Assembly: GCF_002874965.1 (NCBI RefSeq)
Contig: NZ_CP025624.1
Location: forward strand, 5,518,001 to 5,582,000
DNA: 64,000 bases
Origin: Pseudomonas sp. NC02
Lineage (GTDB): Bacteria > Pseudomonadota > Gammaproteobacteria > Pseudomonadales > Pseudomonadaceae
Reading direction: 5' to 3'
Shown: piece by piece, positions 44,214 through 52,579 of the stretch
Position numbering within the stretch: position 1 is the first letter of the stretch
Layout: the number at the start of each line of letters is the position of its first letter
Position numbers and translations under genes: made by a program
Notes under the pieces: model-generated
Databases searched by the model: none
Seen by the model: the letters and a program-made list of their open reading frames with translations, nothing else
What the model was told of the DNA's origin: nothing

Positions 44214-44938
44214 GGCTGCGCCCTGAGGTCGTAGTCGTTAATGGTGTAGTGCCGGGCAACCCCGGCACTGTTTAGCCGGGCCGCCAGCCCGAGTTCAGGC
44301 AGTACGCCGCACAACTGCAACTCGCCATCGCTGAGCGGTGTGTGCGCCACGCTGCTGCAAGCAAGTACCCCGTGCAGCTTCACTTCGGGCAACGCCCCGG
44401 GCGGGCCCTCATCGCCGATGCTCAACCCTGGATCAGCGGCTGCAGCAACACGTAAACCCTGGGAGGTCTCGTGCACGATGGTGATGGTGGCCAGGTCCCG
44501 CTCGCTCTTGGCCGCGTTGATGCGGCGGATCAAACGGTTGTGATCGCCACTGGACCAACTGCGACCGATGATTGCCTGCACATCAAAGGTGTAAGGCAGA
44601 CCGGTTGGCCGCTGTTGATACCAGGCACTGATATTGGGGGTGAATCCCAGGGATTCGACGGCGTAGCTCAGCGCCTTGGGCGTACCGGCCTGACGCTGGA
44701 TTTGCCAGGACAAGGCCACGGTGAGGCGCTTCTCCGACTCGCTGGCAGCGGCGTCCCATTCACTGACGCCGCGATCAGCGGCAAGGTAGGGAAGGAATTC
44801 AGCCGGCGTCTGCAGCGGATTCATCAAGGCGGGAAAGGGTGGCGTCACCCGATCGAGCAATTGCCCAAAACCCAGGTCCAGCGCCTTCTCCAACGGCGAA
44901 CTGTTGGCGGGCAGCAAGCTGCCTTTTGGCTCACTCAT
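44210..44938 (-). CDS. P2 gpI-like baseplate/tail protein
   Basis: The 242-residue product fits P2 gpI/PA0619 (SSPLEKALDLGFGQLLDRVT; LPYLAADRGVSEWDAAASES; RQAGTPKALSYAVESLGF). It connects the wedge to the fibre. The ATG at 44938 overlaps the gpJ stop by 4 nt; an in-frame start at 44971 lies further inside gpJ. A Gly/Pro-rich tail may be the fibre interface. Confidence 0.92.
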   Translation of the reverse strand: MSEPKGSLLPANSSPLEKALDLGFGQLLDRVTPPFPALMNPLQTPAEFLPYLAADRGVSEWDAAASESEKRLTVALSWQIQRQAGTPKALSYAVESLGFTPNISAWYQQRPTGLPYTFDVQAIIGRSWSSGDHNRLIRRINAAKSERDLATITIVHETSQGLRVAAAADPGLSIGDEGPPGALPEVKLHGVLACSSVAHTPLSDGELQLCGVLPELGLAARLNSAGVARHYTINDYDLRAQP

Positions 44939-45930
44939 AGCGTGCGCACCTCCACCTCGACACCCGTGCAATACGGAGCCTGGAACGCGGTGGTGACGAT
45001 CGGCTCCAGCGGTTCAAGGATTTGCAGTTGTGCAGCTCCCGCCGAGTGGATGGCGTAGTCGATCCAGCTCGGGTCCACCCGCCCTTCCAGGCGATGACAA
45101 GACTCGGCGTAGGTTTGCAGCAGTCGCTGCGCGGCTACCTGGGTCAATCCGGAATCCGGACCGGCGTTGATCTTGGCCACCACCCGAATTTTGTAGCGCA
45201 GGATCTGCGCCCCCTGCACCGTGACGAGATCCGTTTCCGGTCGCACGTCAGGCCGGGCGAAATGCCGACGTACACCGTCAAGCAGATCAGCAGAAGGTGT
45301 GCCATCCCCGTCTCTGGACAGGACCGTGACCATCACTTCGCCGGGCGCGGTTCGACGGCCATTACCATCCTTGACCCGTGCCGCGTAGCCGTCCGGGTCG
45401 AAGGTATAAGTGACCGTCACCACACCCGGCGTAGCACTTTGCACTTTCACCGATGGACGCTCACCGAGGGTGAAAACCTCCCGGCGATACTGCATCCGCG
45501 AACCCGCCGCCGGAGCGTGAGGCGCGAGGTAATAACGCAACCGGGCGTCATCGTCGCTCTCCAATGTTGGCGGTACCGGCGGGAAAGCCGCCGGGTCACC
45601 AGGGTCGAGCACCTGGCGCTCAAGGCCCATGTCCGCCAGGCGCGCATCGAGGTTGCTGCCGGTGGCCCACCACGCCAGCATCTGCTTGATGCGGGCGTTG
45701 TATTTGCGCTCGTGGGTTTGCAGGCGAACGCAAAAAGCTTCCAGCGCCAACGTCAGCAACTCGCTCTCGTTCTCCAGGCTGACCTTCAGCTTGGCGGCAT
45801 TTTCAGGCGCACGAGTAGCGACGTAATCAACGACAAACGCCTTGAACTCCGCCAACAGTGGCTCGAACTCATCGACCGCAATGATCGCTGGCTCAGCCAA
45901 CTGGTTCTGGCCGGGTATCAGCATGCTCAT
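44935..45930 (-). CDS. P2 gpJ-like baseplate assembly protein
   Basis: The 331-residue wedge protein belongs to the baseplate J family, P2 gpJ/PA0618 type (EFKAFVVDYVATRAPENAAK; RYYLAPHAPAAGSRMQYRRE). It overlaps gpW by 4 nt (ATGA) and gpI by 4 nt. Confidence 0.94.
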   Translation of the reverse strand: MSMLIPGQNQLAEPAIIAVDEFEPLLAEFKAFVVDYVATRAPENAAKLKVSLENESELLTLALEAFCVRLQTHERKYNARIKQMLAWWATGSNLDARLADMGLERQVLDPGDPAAFPPVPPTLESDDDARLRYYLAPHAPAAGSRMQYRREVFTLGERPSVKVQSATPGVVTVTYTFDPDGYAARVKDGNGRRTAPGEVMVTVLSRDGDGTPSADLLDGVRRHFARPDVRPETDLVTVQGAQILRYKIRVVAKINAGPDSGLTQVAAQRLLQTYAESCHRLEGRVDPSWIDYAIHSAGAAQLQILEPLEPIVTTAFQAPYCTGVEVEVRTL

Positions 45931-46259
45931 GTCACCACCTCGAAGGATTGCTTGCGGTTTTTCCAGGTGCCAGCGAAGCGCAGCAACAGGCCGGCGCCCT
46001 GGCGGTTGGCGACGATGACTTGCGGCTCGAAGTCGGCGATGCCGTTCTGCGGGTTGTAGAACGCCTGGGCGGCATGGCTCTGGGCGAGAATCAGCAGGTC
46101 ATCGCCGAGGTTTTGCCCGAGCAGCTGCGGGATCATCGAGCCGTACAGCGGGCGCTTCTGGCGAGTGCCCAAGGGCGTGGTCAGCGCTCGGGTAGCGCGC
46201 TGCACAAATTGCAGCCAGTCATCGACCGCCGCCCCGGTGTTTCTATCGATTCCGATCAT
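45927..46259 (-). CDS. P2 gpW-like baseplate wedge protein
   Basis: The 110-residue protein is the gp25-like wedge component, P2 gpW/PA0617 (MIGIDRNTGAAVDDWLQFVQ; PLGTRQKRPLYGSMIPQLLG). AAGGA precedes its ATG. Confidence 0.95.
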   Translation of the reverse strand: MIGIDRNTGAAVDDWLQFVQRATRALTTPLGTRQKRPLYGSMIPQLLGQNLGDDLLILAQSHAAQAFYNPQNGIADFEPQVIVANRQGAGLLLRFAGTWKNRKQSFEVVT

Positions 46260-46271
46260 GGGATGTCCTTG

Positions 46272-46880
46272 TCAGGGGCTGATGACTCGACCCTGGTGGT
46301 CCACCACCGGGCCGCTGAAGTGCGCGCCGCCGGCGTCCAGCAACAGGCTGGTGCCGCCGACTTGCAGCGTGACGCCCTGGGCGCTCATCGTGAGGCTGGC
46401 GGCGCCGACCTTGATGTCGACCTGTTCGCGGGAACCTGTGAACGTGGTGGGGCCATTGACCCAGTTGAAGGTATGGCTGGCGTCGTCGTAGTCGCTCTGG
46501 GTGCCGTCCTGATGGCGGCGCCGGGTCAGTGTCGAAGCGCTGGAGACCGGTGGAAAACGGTCACTGTTCAAGCCGAACAAGGCCACCGATTGCGCCCCGC
46601 CCTCCCCGGCGCCGTAGTTGAGCAGCAAACATTGCTCGCCTACTGACGGGATGCGGGTTTCCGTCTGCGCTCCGGCGCTGGGGTTGAAAAAGCGGATCGC
46701 CGGGGTGAGCAGTTCGCCGTGGCTGACCTTGCAGGTATTGCTGGCGGCGTCGACCTCCTGGCACACGCCGATTCGGCAGAAACTTTCGGCGCGTCGATAC
46801 AGGTCTTCGAGCTGGCTTTCCATTTCCGCCAGGCGCTCCACGATCGGCCCCAGCTGCATGCGTAACAGCGCGTCGAACAT
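46272..46880 (-). CDS. P2 gpV-like baseplate spike protein
   Basis: The 202-residue spike resembles P2 gpV/PA0616: an N-terminal helix (LLRMQLGPIVERLAEMESQL), an OB domain (SPSVGEQ-type region IPSVGEQCLLLNYGAGEG) and a C-terminal beta-helix (VDIKVGAASLTMSAQGVTLQ). No HxH iron motif is evident at its tip, unlike the spike of the Mu-like module. It starts 3 nt after the preceding gene. Confidence 0.93.
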   Translation of the reverse strand: MFDALLRMQLGPIVERLAEMESQLEDLYRRAESFCRIGVCQEVDAASNTCKVSHGELLTPAIRFFNPSAGAQTETRIPSVGEQCLLLNYGAGEGGAQSVALFGLNSDRFPPVSSASTLTRRRHQDGTQSDYDDASHTFNWVNGPTTFTGSREQVDIKVGAASLTMSAQGVTLQVGGTSLLLDAGGAHFSGPVVDHQGRVISP

Positions 46881-46883
46881 GGG

Positions 46884-47399
46884 CTACTCCGCCAGCGGCT
46901 TGTATTGGTCGGGGTCGTCGATGTTCGACACGTCCCAGGTGCAGGCAAAAAGCGGCTTGCCTGTGGGATCGTTGAGCAACGGCGGCCCGATATAGAGGGT
47001 TTGGATGAAGGTGACGGTCCAGGTGTCGTAGTCCGTCTCTGCGCTGGTGCGTATTGAAGGCGCAGCGACGATGCTGGTCGGCAGGTCGCACTGCGCCTGC
47101 GACAGGTTCCAGCGGTTATCCAGCACCAGGTCCATCAGTTGGCTGGCCAGGTCGCAGGCATCAAAGGGCAAGGCACCCGGGGCCACCATGGCCTTGAGTG
47201 AAATCCCCAGGGCATGGGCCTTGCGCCCCTCGCGGGAGCGAAGGCCCGGCCCATTGCCTTCGACCGTTATCAACACGCCGGTGTCGTTCGCGGCGCCCTG
47301 AAAGTCCTGATGAGTGCCGACCTTAAGTTCCGGAAACGCCCTGCGCAGTGCCTCGCTGATGGCCTGGGGCAGTTGGGAGGGTTTTTCGATAAGTGTCAT
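46884..47399 (-). CDS. PA0615-like tail protein
   Basis: The 171-residue protein lies between holin and spike genes, the position of PA0615 in the R2 pyocin cluster. The sequence (LPQAISEALRRAFPELKVGT; IRTSAETDYDTWTVTFIQTL) shows no catalytic motif and may be a tail completion protein. AAGGA precedes its ATG. Confidence 0.72.
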   Translation of the reverse strand: MTLIEKPSQLPQAISEALRRAFPELKVGTHQDFQGAANDTGVLITVEGNGPGLRSREGRKAHALGISLKAMVAPGALPFDACDLASQLMDLVLDNRWNLSQAQCDLPTSIVAAPSIRTSAETDYDTWTVTFIQTLYIGPPLLNDPTGKPLFACTWDVSNIDDPDQYKPLAE

Positions 47400-47421
47400 T
47401 TAAGTAGCGTCCTTGCAACGG

Positions 47422-47760
47422 TTACTGCGGGTCCCGGCCAGGGCCTTCGTTGACGCCGATGCGCTTGGCCGCCCAGCGTTCATAAAGGCCGATGGCCACG
47501 TCGGCGCCGGCCATGGCGGTCAGGCACCCAATGGCGCCGGCCGTCCAGATCGACATGCCGGCGGCGTAGCACAGCATCAGGGCTGATACCCCGCACACCA
47601 TGCAGGCCCCCGAACGCAGGGCCAGGCGCCGCATAAGCGACCAACCGCGGGCGCCTTCCTTGTCGGCGCGCCACATTTCTCCGGAAACCCCGCCAATCAC
47701 CGCCAATACGATGACCAGCCAGATAGGCATTTCCGCCAACGCTTGCTGCTCGTTTGTCAT
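47422..47760 (-). CDS. Holin (LydA/phage holin family)
   Basis: The 112-residue protein has three predicted membrane helices (about residues 12-28, 52-70 and 73-92: LVIVLAVIGGVSG; CMVCGVSALMLCYAAG; IWTAGAIGCLTAMAGADVAI) and a charged C-terminus, as in LydA-like holins and PA0614. It releases the endolysin for lysis. It is the first gene of the structural operon although the endolysin gene is 23 kb downstream. The ATG at 47760 has AGGAGG upstream. Confidence 0.88.
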   Translation of the reverse strand: MTNEQQALAEMPIWLVIVLAVIGGVSGEMWRADKEGARGWSLMRRLALRSGACMVCGVSALMLCYAAGMSIWTAGAIGCLTAMAGADVAIGLYERWAAKRIGVNEGPGRDPQ

Positions 47761-47848
47761 GTCACGCCTCCTGGAATGAGTGATACCGGCAGGTCGCCGG
47801 TTGTAGGTGTTTGTTTCAATTTGAATGGGTTCTCTAGGTAGGCATTCC

Positions 47849-47873
47849 AAAAAGCCCGGTTGCCCGGGCTTTT
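47849..47873 (-). terminator. Terminator in the tailocin leader, upstream of the holin
   Basis: A perfect 10-bp stem AAAAGCCCGG/CCGGGCTTTT with a 4-base loop ends in T5 on the minus strand. It stands between the promoter and the first gene. Confidence 0.83.
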
Positions 47874-48075
47874 CAGTAATGATGTCCTCGAACTTTCGGC
47901 GCTACTGGCGCGGTACGGTTCTTTCCTCAATGTTTTTCCGACCACGATCCCTGTCTGCCGGATAACTGCTTCTGGTGCTTTACGCTGCACACCCGGGCCA
48001 GTTGCCAACCCTCTGAACCGTTAAGGCCGGTTCATCGCTGCCTGTTCTTGAAGCGGTTTGAAACTAAAGAGCGTC

Positions 48076-48175
48076 GGCATCCTTGCCGGTATTGCCTGGC
48101 ATCCTTGCCATCGCTTCGATGGCGTCCTTGCCGGTGTTGCGTAACGTCCTTGTCTTCCTTGGCAGCATCCTTGCC
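48076..48175 (-). repeat. Five spaced repeats of GGCAAGGAYGC in the tailocin leader
   Basis: On the minus strand the cores GGCAAGGATGC, GACAAGGACGT, GGCAAGGACGC, GGCAAGGATGC and GGCAAGGATGC begin 22, 22, 23 and 22 bp apart. In plus-strand coordinates the copies start at 48076, 48098, 48121, 48143 and 48165. The period is not a multiple of three, so they are not simply a coding repeat. A period of about two helical turns fits protein binding on one DNA face. Confidence 0.8.
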
Positions 48176-48210
48176 GCCTCCACCAGGCCTTCTTGGCTGG
48201 CTTGAGATGA

Positions 48211-48239
48211 AGAATATGCATGTATGCATATACAGTCAA
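48211..48239 (-). promoter_or_regulatory. Predicted promoter of the tailocin structural operon
   Basis: On the minus strand TTGACT (48234-48239) and TATTCT (48211-48216) are spaced by 17 bp. Two operator-like palindromes overlap it, so repressor binding would block RNA polymerase. Confidence 0.83.
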
Positions 48240-48285
48240 TGCACAAACGCATTTATTTTTGCGCAAGAAATGCACAGGTGCATTT
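48217..48285. promoter_or_regulatory. Three operator-like inverted repeats (probable repressor sites)
   Basis: The sites are TGCAT-GT-ATGCA (48217-48228, in the promoter spacer), AATGC-ACAAAC-GCATT (48238-48253, over the -35) and AAATGCAC-AG-GTGCATTT (48268-48285, a perfect 8+2+8 palindrome). All share ATGC/GCAT half sites, and similar half sites recur at 49142-49166 upstream of the repressor gene. Confidence 0.72.
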
Positions 48286-48326
48286 ATAGCCCCGCAGGCA
48301 AAGGGTTTGGTGGTTTTACGCAGACG

Positions 48327-48354
48327 AAAAAAAGCCCGCTCACTGGCGGGCTTT
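48327..48354 (-). terminator. Terminator of the repressor gene
   Basis: On the minus strand AAAGCCCGCCAGTGAGCGGG is followed by CTTTTTTT. Confidence 0.87.
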
Positions 48355-48370
48355 GTCTTACACAGAAGGG

Positions 48371-49105
48371 TTAGCGGGCGTACATGCCCCACCAGAAAAC
48401 GTGACCAAGGATGCTGATCTGTTCATCCTGGATTTCCTGGAAGCTGTAGTCCTCGTCCGGATGTTCATCGCGGTTGAAGCTACGCAGGCGAATCCCGGAA
48501 GGCAGGCGATAGAGCTGTTTCACCCGTAGCTGGCCGTTGTGATTGATGGCGTAAAGATCGCCATCGACGATGTCACCAATCCCGCATTTGCCCGCATTGA
48601 CACCTACGGTGGCGCCGTCGCGCAGCACCGGCAACATACTGTTGCCGCGCACCGTCACGCACTTGGCCTGGTCGAACTGCACACCGTTATGCCGCAGGCT
48701 GCGCTTGCCGAATCGCAGGCTGGCCTTCTCGCTTTCCTCGATGACGAATCTTCCTGATCCAGCAGCCAATTCAACCTCGCGCAGAAAGGGGATCGACACC
48801 TCGTCATCATTAACGGGTGTTTCGTCGTCCCACAGGCTTATGTCCTTGAGTTCCGAATGCATCGGGTCACGCTCGTCCGACCGCACCGGCACCAGCCCTG
48901 CGCGCCCGCGCAGCTGATCGGTGCTGACCTGGAAGTAATCGGCGATGCGCGAGATGTGCTTGTCCGACGGATCCACGATCTTGCCGCTGAGGATCCGGGA
49001 CAGTGTGGATTGAGGCACGCCGGTACGCCGGTGAAGCTCCGTGGGGGAGATCCGGTCGCGGTCCAGCAGCTCTCTTAAGACGATAGAAACGTTGCGTTTT
49101 TGCAT
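48371..49105 (-). CDS. LexA/CI-type autocleavable repressor (PrtR-like)
   Basis: The 244-residue protein has an N-terminal helix-turn-helix (SPTELHRRTGVPQSTLSRIL, about 15-35) and a C-terminal S24 peptidase domain. The likely Ala-Gly cleavage site is in VELAAGSGRF, the catalytic Ser in VRGNSMLPVL and the Lys in GQLRVKQLYR. RecA-stimulated self-cleavage should switch on the tailocin, as with PrtR of P. aeruginosa. The ATG at 49105 was chosen over a TTG at 49141. No PrtN-type activator gene lies in the window. Confidence 0.9.
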   Translation of the reverse strand: MQKRNVSIVLRELLDRDRISPTELHRRTGVPQSTLSRILSGKIVDPSDKHISRIADYFQVSTDQLRGRAGLVPVRSDERDPMHSELKDISLWDDETPVNDDEVSIPFLREVELAAGSGRFVIEESEKASLRFGKRSLRHNGVQFDQAKCVTVRGNSMLPVLRDGATVGVNAGKCGIGDIVDGDLYAINHNGQLRVKQLYRLPSGIRLRSFNRDEHPDEDYSFQEIQDEQISILGHVFWWGMYAR

Positions 49106-49139
49106 AACGCGGATAGTGCAGGCAGTTTTGATGCTTGGC

Positions 49140-49166
49140 AAATGCTAATTTGCATATTTAATGCAT
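49140..49166. promoter_or_regulatory. Operator-like repeats upstream of the repressor gene
   Basis: ATGC-TAATTT-GCAT (49142-49155) and a further TGCA at 49162-49165 use the same half sites as the repeats over the tailocin promoter. They suggest that the repressor controls its own gene. Confidence 0.6.
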
Positions 49167-49303
49167 GGAGCAGCGAATTTGACCTGACCGTTTGTGCACT
49201 GCGAAGCCCCGACCGCGCGTGTTAACCTTGCGCCCATTGCAAAAAATGCTGGGCCAAGCGCCCCCTTTGCCCCATCACTTTCAACGAATTTGCCAACTAT
49301 CCA

Positions 49304-51895
49304 ATGAGTAAAAACACTTCCGATCTGTCCTCCCACACCCCGATGATGCAGCAGTACTGGCGCCTGAAAAACCAGCACCCTGATCAGTTGATGTTCTACC
49401 GCATGGGCGATTTCTACGAGATCTTCTATGAAGACGCGAAGAAGGCGGCCAAGTTGCTGGACATCACCCTGACCGCGCGCGGGCAGTCGGCCGGGCAGTC
49501 AATTCCGATGTGCGGGATTCCATATCATTCGTTGGAAGGTTACCTGGTCAAGCTGGTGAAGCTGGGCGAGTCGGTGGTGATCTGTGAGCAGATCGGCGAC
49601 CCGGCCACCAGCAAGGGCCCGGTGGAACGCCAGGTGGTGCGCATCATCACGCCGGGTACGGTGAGTGATGAGGCGCTGCTGGATGAGCGTCGCGACAACC
49701 TGATCGCGGCAGTACTGGGGGACGAACGCCTGTTCGGCCTGGCAGTCCTGGATATCACAAGTGGCAACTTCACGGTGCTGGAGATCAAGGGCTGGGAGAA
49801 TCTGCTGGCGGAGCTTGAGCGCGTCAACCCGGTGGAGTTGATGATCCCGGACGACTGGCCAAAGGACCTGCCGGCGGAACGTCGCCGTGGGACCAAGCGT
49901 CGTGCGCCGTGGGATTTCGAGCGTGATTCGGCGCTGAAAAGCCTGTGCCAGCAATTCTCCGTGCAAGACCTCAAGGGCTTCGGTTGCGAAACCCTGACCC
50001 TGGCCATCGGCGCCGCCGGTTGCCTGCTCAGCTATGCCAAGGAAACCCAGCGCACTGCCCTGCCGCATTTGCGCAGCCTGCGTCATGAACGCCTGGACGA
50101 CACCGTGGTGCTGGATGGCGCCAGCCGTCGCAACCTGGAACTGGACACCAACCTCGCCGGCGGGCGCGACAACACCCTGCAATCGGTGGTCGACCGTTGC
50201 CAGACCGCCATGGGCAGCCGCTTGCTAACCCGCTGGTTGAACCGCCCGCTGCGGGATTTGACCGTGCTGCAAGCCCGCCAGACCTCTATTACCTGCCTGC
50301 TCGACCGCTACCGCTTTGAAAAGCTGCAACCGCAGCTCAAGGAAATCGGCGATATCGAGCGGATCCTGGCGCGGATCGGCCTGCGTAATGCGCGGCCCCG
50401 CGACCTGGCACGCCTGCGCGATGCCCTCGGCGCCCTGCCGCAACTGCAAGCGGCGATGACCGAACTGGAAGCACCGCACCTGCAGCAGCTGGCAGTCACC
50501 ACCGGCACCTACCCGGAACTGGCGGCGCTGCTGGAAAAAGCCATCATCGACAACCCGCCCGCGATCATCCGTGACGGTGGCGTGTTGAAGACCGGTTACG
50601 ACACCGAGCTGGATGAGCTGCAATCCCTGAGCGAGAACGCCGGGCAGTTCCTGATTGACCTGGAAGCCCGTGAAAAAGCCCGCACCGGCCTGGCCAACCT
50701 GAAAGTCGGCTACAACCGCGTGCACGGCTACTTTATCGAGTTGCCAAGCAAGCAGGCCGAGCAGGCGCCGATCGATTACCAGCGCCGCCAGACCCTCAAG
50801 GGTGCCGAGCGCTTTATCACTCCGGAGCTTAAAGAATTCGAAGACAAGGCGCTGTCGGCCAAAAGCCGCGCCCTGGCCCGGGAGAAAATGCTCTACGAAG
50901 CCTTGCTCGAAAGCCTGATCGACAAGCTGGCGCCGTTGCAGGACACCGCAGCCGCCCTGGCCGAGCTGGATGTACTGAGCAACCTGGCCGAGCGTGCCCT
51001 GAACCTTGACCTGAACTGCCCGCGCTTTGTCAGCGAGCCGTGCATGCGCATCGTGCAAGGTCGCCACCCGGTGGTGGAGCAGGTGTTGACCACGCCGTTC
51101 GTCGCCAACGACCTGTCGCTGGACGACGACACCCGCATGCTGGTGATCACCGGTCCGAACATGGGCGGTAAATCCACCTACATGCGTCAGACCGCGTTGA
51201 TCGTGCTGCTTGCGCATATCGGCAGCTTCGTGCCGGCGGCAAGCTGCGAATTGTCACTGGTGGACCGCATCTTCACCCGGATCGGTTCCAGCGATGACCT
51301 GGCCGGCGGCCGTTCGACCTTTATGGTGGAAATGAGCGAAACCGCCAACATCCTGCACAACGCCACCGAACGCAGCCTGGTGCTGATGGACGAAGTGGGC
51401 CGCGGCACCAGCACCTTCGACGGGCTGTCCCTGGCGTGGGCGGCGGCCGAACGTTTGGCGCACCTGCGGGCATATACGCTGTTCGCGACGCACTACTTCG
51501 AACTGACCGTGCTGCCGGAAAACGAGCCGTTGGTAGCCAACGTGCACCTCAATGCCACCGAGCACAACGAGCGCATCGTGTTCCTGCACCACGTGCTGCC
51601 CGGCCCGGCAAGCCAGAGTTACGGCCTGGCCGTGGCGCAACTGGCGGGGGTGCCGGCCGAGGTGATTACCCGTGCTCGCGAGCACCTGAGCCGCCTGGAA
51701 GAAACAGCGCTGCCCCATGAGATTCCCGTGGCCAGCCCGGCCAAGGCCAGCAACAAACCCAGCGCGCCGCACCAGAGCGACATGTTCGCCAGCCTGCCTC
51801 ATCCGGTACTGGATGAGTTGGCTAAGCTTGACCTGGATGACGTGACGCCGCGAAAAGCGCTCGAAATGTTATATGCACTGAAGACTCGGATATAA
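49304..51895 (+). CDS. mutS: DNA mismatch repair protein MutS
   Basis: This 863-residue mismatch-recognition ATPase has the mismatch-reading FYE motif in [13 protein letters not shown] (about 35-47), Walker [10 protein letters not shown] (about 621-629), [16 protein letters not shown] (Walker B) and the helix-turn-helix near [12 protein letters not shown]. It is complete, so the neighbouring tailocin has not damaged it. It is divergent from the repressor gene; the 198-bp gap must carry both promoters. Confidence 0.98.
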   Translation: MSKNTSDLSSHTPMMQQYWRLKNQHPDQLMFYRMGDFYEIFYEDAKKAAKLLDITLTARGQSAGQSIPMCGIPYHSLEGYLVKLVKLGESVVICEQIGDPATSKGPVERQVVRIITPGTVSDEALLDERRDNLIAAVLGDERLFGLAVLDITSGNFTVLEIKGWENLLAELERVNPVELMIPDDWPKDLPAERRRGTKRRAPWDFERDSALKSLCQQFSVQDLKGFGCETLTLAIGAAGCLLSYAKETQRTALPHLRSLRHERLDDTVVLDGASRRNLELDTNLAGGRDNTLQSVVDRCQTAMGSRLLTRWLNRPLRDLTVLQARQTSITCLLDRYRFEKLQPQLKEIGDIERILARIGLRNARPRDLARLRDALGALPQLQAAMTELEAPHLQQLAVTTGTYPELAALLEKAIIDNPPAIIRDGGVLKTGYDTELDELQSLSENAGQFLIDLEAREKARTGLANLKVGYNRVHGYFIELPSKQAEQAPIDYQRRQTLKGAERFITPELKEFEDKALSAKSRALAREKMLYEALLESLIDKLAPLQDTAAALAELDVLSNLAERALNLDLNCPRFVSEPCMRIVQGRHPVVEQVLTTPFVANDLSLDDDTRMLVITGPNMGGKSTYMRQTALIVLLAHIGSFVPAASCELSLVDRIFTRIGSSDDLAGGRSTFMVEMSETANILHNATERSLVLMDEVGRGTSTFDGLSLAWAAAERLAHLRAYTLFATHYFELTVLPENEPLVANVHLNATEHNERIVFLHHVLPGPASQSYGLAVAQLAGVPAEVITRAREHLSRLEETALPHEIPVASPAKASNKPSAPHQSDMFASLPHPVLDELAKLDLDDVTPRKALEMLYALKTRI

Positions 51896-52037
51896 CGCAG
51901 ACGCTTGCAAGCTGGTAGACTCTCGCGCGGTTTGGGATGCTGCGGGCTTTTAGCCTGGCCTGCAGACTATCGCTCCCGAACCTCGCGAGCCCTGCTACAA
52001 AGGGTTTCGCTGCCGCCGCCTGAGGAGAAAATTAGAA

Positions 52038-52361
52038 ATGACCTTCGTCGTCACCGACAACTGCATCAAGTGCAAGTACACCGACTGCGTAGAAGTGTGT
52101 CCGGTGGACTGCTTCTACGAAGGCCCGAATTTCCTGGTCATCCACCCGGACGAGTGCATTGACTGCGCCCTGTGTGAACCAGAATGCCCGGCCGTCGCTA
52201 TTTTCTCCGAGGACGAAGTCCCGGCAGAGATGCAGGAATTTATTCAGTTGAACGTTGAGCTGGCGGAAATCTGGCCGAATATCACTGAGCGCAAAGACCC
52301 GATGCCGGATGCGGCAGAGTGGGATGGCAAAAAAGGCAAGATTGCCGACCTCGAACGCTGA
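52038..52361 (+). CDS. fdxA: Ferredoxin FdxA (7Fe-8S type)
   Basis: This 107-residue ferredoxin has [20 protein letters not shown] and [12 protein letters not shown]. Together they supply the Cys set for one 3Fe-4S and one 4Fe-4S cluster, as in Azotobacter-type ferredoxin I. GAGGAGA precedes the start. It follows mutS by 142 bp, the usual Pseudomonas order, and ends in a terminator. Confidence 0.97.
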   Translation: MTFVVTDNCIKCKYTDCVEVCPVDCFYEGPNFLVIHPDECIDCALCEPECPAVAIFSEDEVPAEMQEFIQLNVELAEIWPNITERKDPMPDAAEWDGKKGKIADLER

Positions 52362-52378
52362 TAGCGTCGATGCCCTCC

Positions 52379-52402
52379 AAAAGGCCCCTTGCGGGCCTTT
52401 TT
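52379..52402 (+). terminator. Terminator of fdxA
   Basis: AAAGGCCC/GGGCCTTTTT hairpin, 17 nt after the stop. Confidence 0.9.
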
Positions 52403-52440
52403 GCATTTCTGCGGGGCGGGTTTCACTGTTCTACAGGCAA

Positions 52441-52571
52441 AAAAAAGGGGCGGTATGACCCGCCCACATTTTTTCCCTAGTCCCTGTGTTCCTTTTCATC
52501 GTCCTGATGAATCGCATCCTGCGAGGTTCCCTGAATCATCGTTCCTTGATGACTGTGTCAATCCGTGGACA
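52441..52571 (-). ncRNA. rsmZ: RsmZ small regulatory RNA
   Basis: On the minus strand a roughly 130-nt RNA starts TGTCCACGGATTGACACAG and ends in a GGGCGG/CCGCCC terminator with a T-run. It carries at least seven GGA motifs in hairpin-loop contexts (ACGGATT, AAGGAAC, AGGGAAC, CAGGATG, CAGGACG, AAGGAAC, AGGGAC). This is the signature of RsmZ, which sequesters the translational repressors RsmA and RsmE. Sequence and position next to fdxA agree with RsmZ of P. fluorescens. A good promoter and a GacA box lie upstream. Confidence 0.93.
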
Positions 52572-52579
52572 CAGGGCTG

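Larger units (their letters stand above)
47761..48370 (-). other. Tailocin control region and leader
   Basis: This 610-bp gap between repressor and holin holds, in transcription order, the repressor terminator, three operator-like inverted repeats, a promoter, five 22-bp-spaced repeats and a terminator about 90 bp before the holin. The transcript leader would be roughly 440 nt. Short open frames exist (34 codons ending at 48064 and a longer one from a TTG at 48008), but none has convincing coding character. Confidence 0.7.
23452..49105 (-). mobile_element. Tandem R-type tailocin locus (P2-like plus Mu-like tail modules)
   Basis: This 25.7-kb block between pncC and mutS is read entirely from the minus strand. 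In transcription order it holds a repressor, control region, holin, P2/R-pyocin-like contractile tail module, Mu/SfV-like contractile tail module, endolysin and spanins. No integrase, terminase, portal, capsid or replication gene and no flanking att repeat was found, so this is a phage-tail bacteriocin locus and not an inducible phage. The P2-like gene order matches the R2 pyocin cluster of P. aeruginosa (PA0614-PA0628). Double modules at this site have been described for fluorescent pseudomonads. Confidence 0.93.

Noticed and set aside
47757..48008. 83-codon ORF in the tailocin leader
   Set aside because: It begins with TTG, has no ribosome site, runs through the leader terminator and overlaps the holin start. 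It is better explained as leader sequence.
48076..48175. CRISPR array
   Set aside because: Repeats of about 11 bp with about 11-bp spacers are far too short, the copies are imperfect and no cas gene is present.
48064..48252. 62-codon ORF over the tailocin promoter
   Set aside because: Its first codons cover the -35 and -10 elements, so the transcript would start after its start codon. Only a 34-codon internal version (from 48168) remains possible.
23387..49303. Complete prophage with integrase and att sites
   Set aside because: No integrase, capsid, terminase, portal or replication gene was found and no direct repeat flanks the block, so it is called a tailocin locus.
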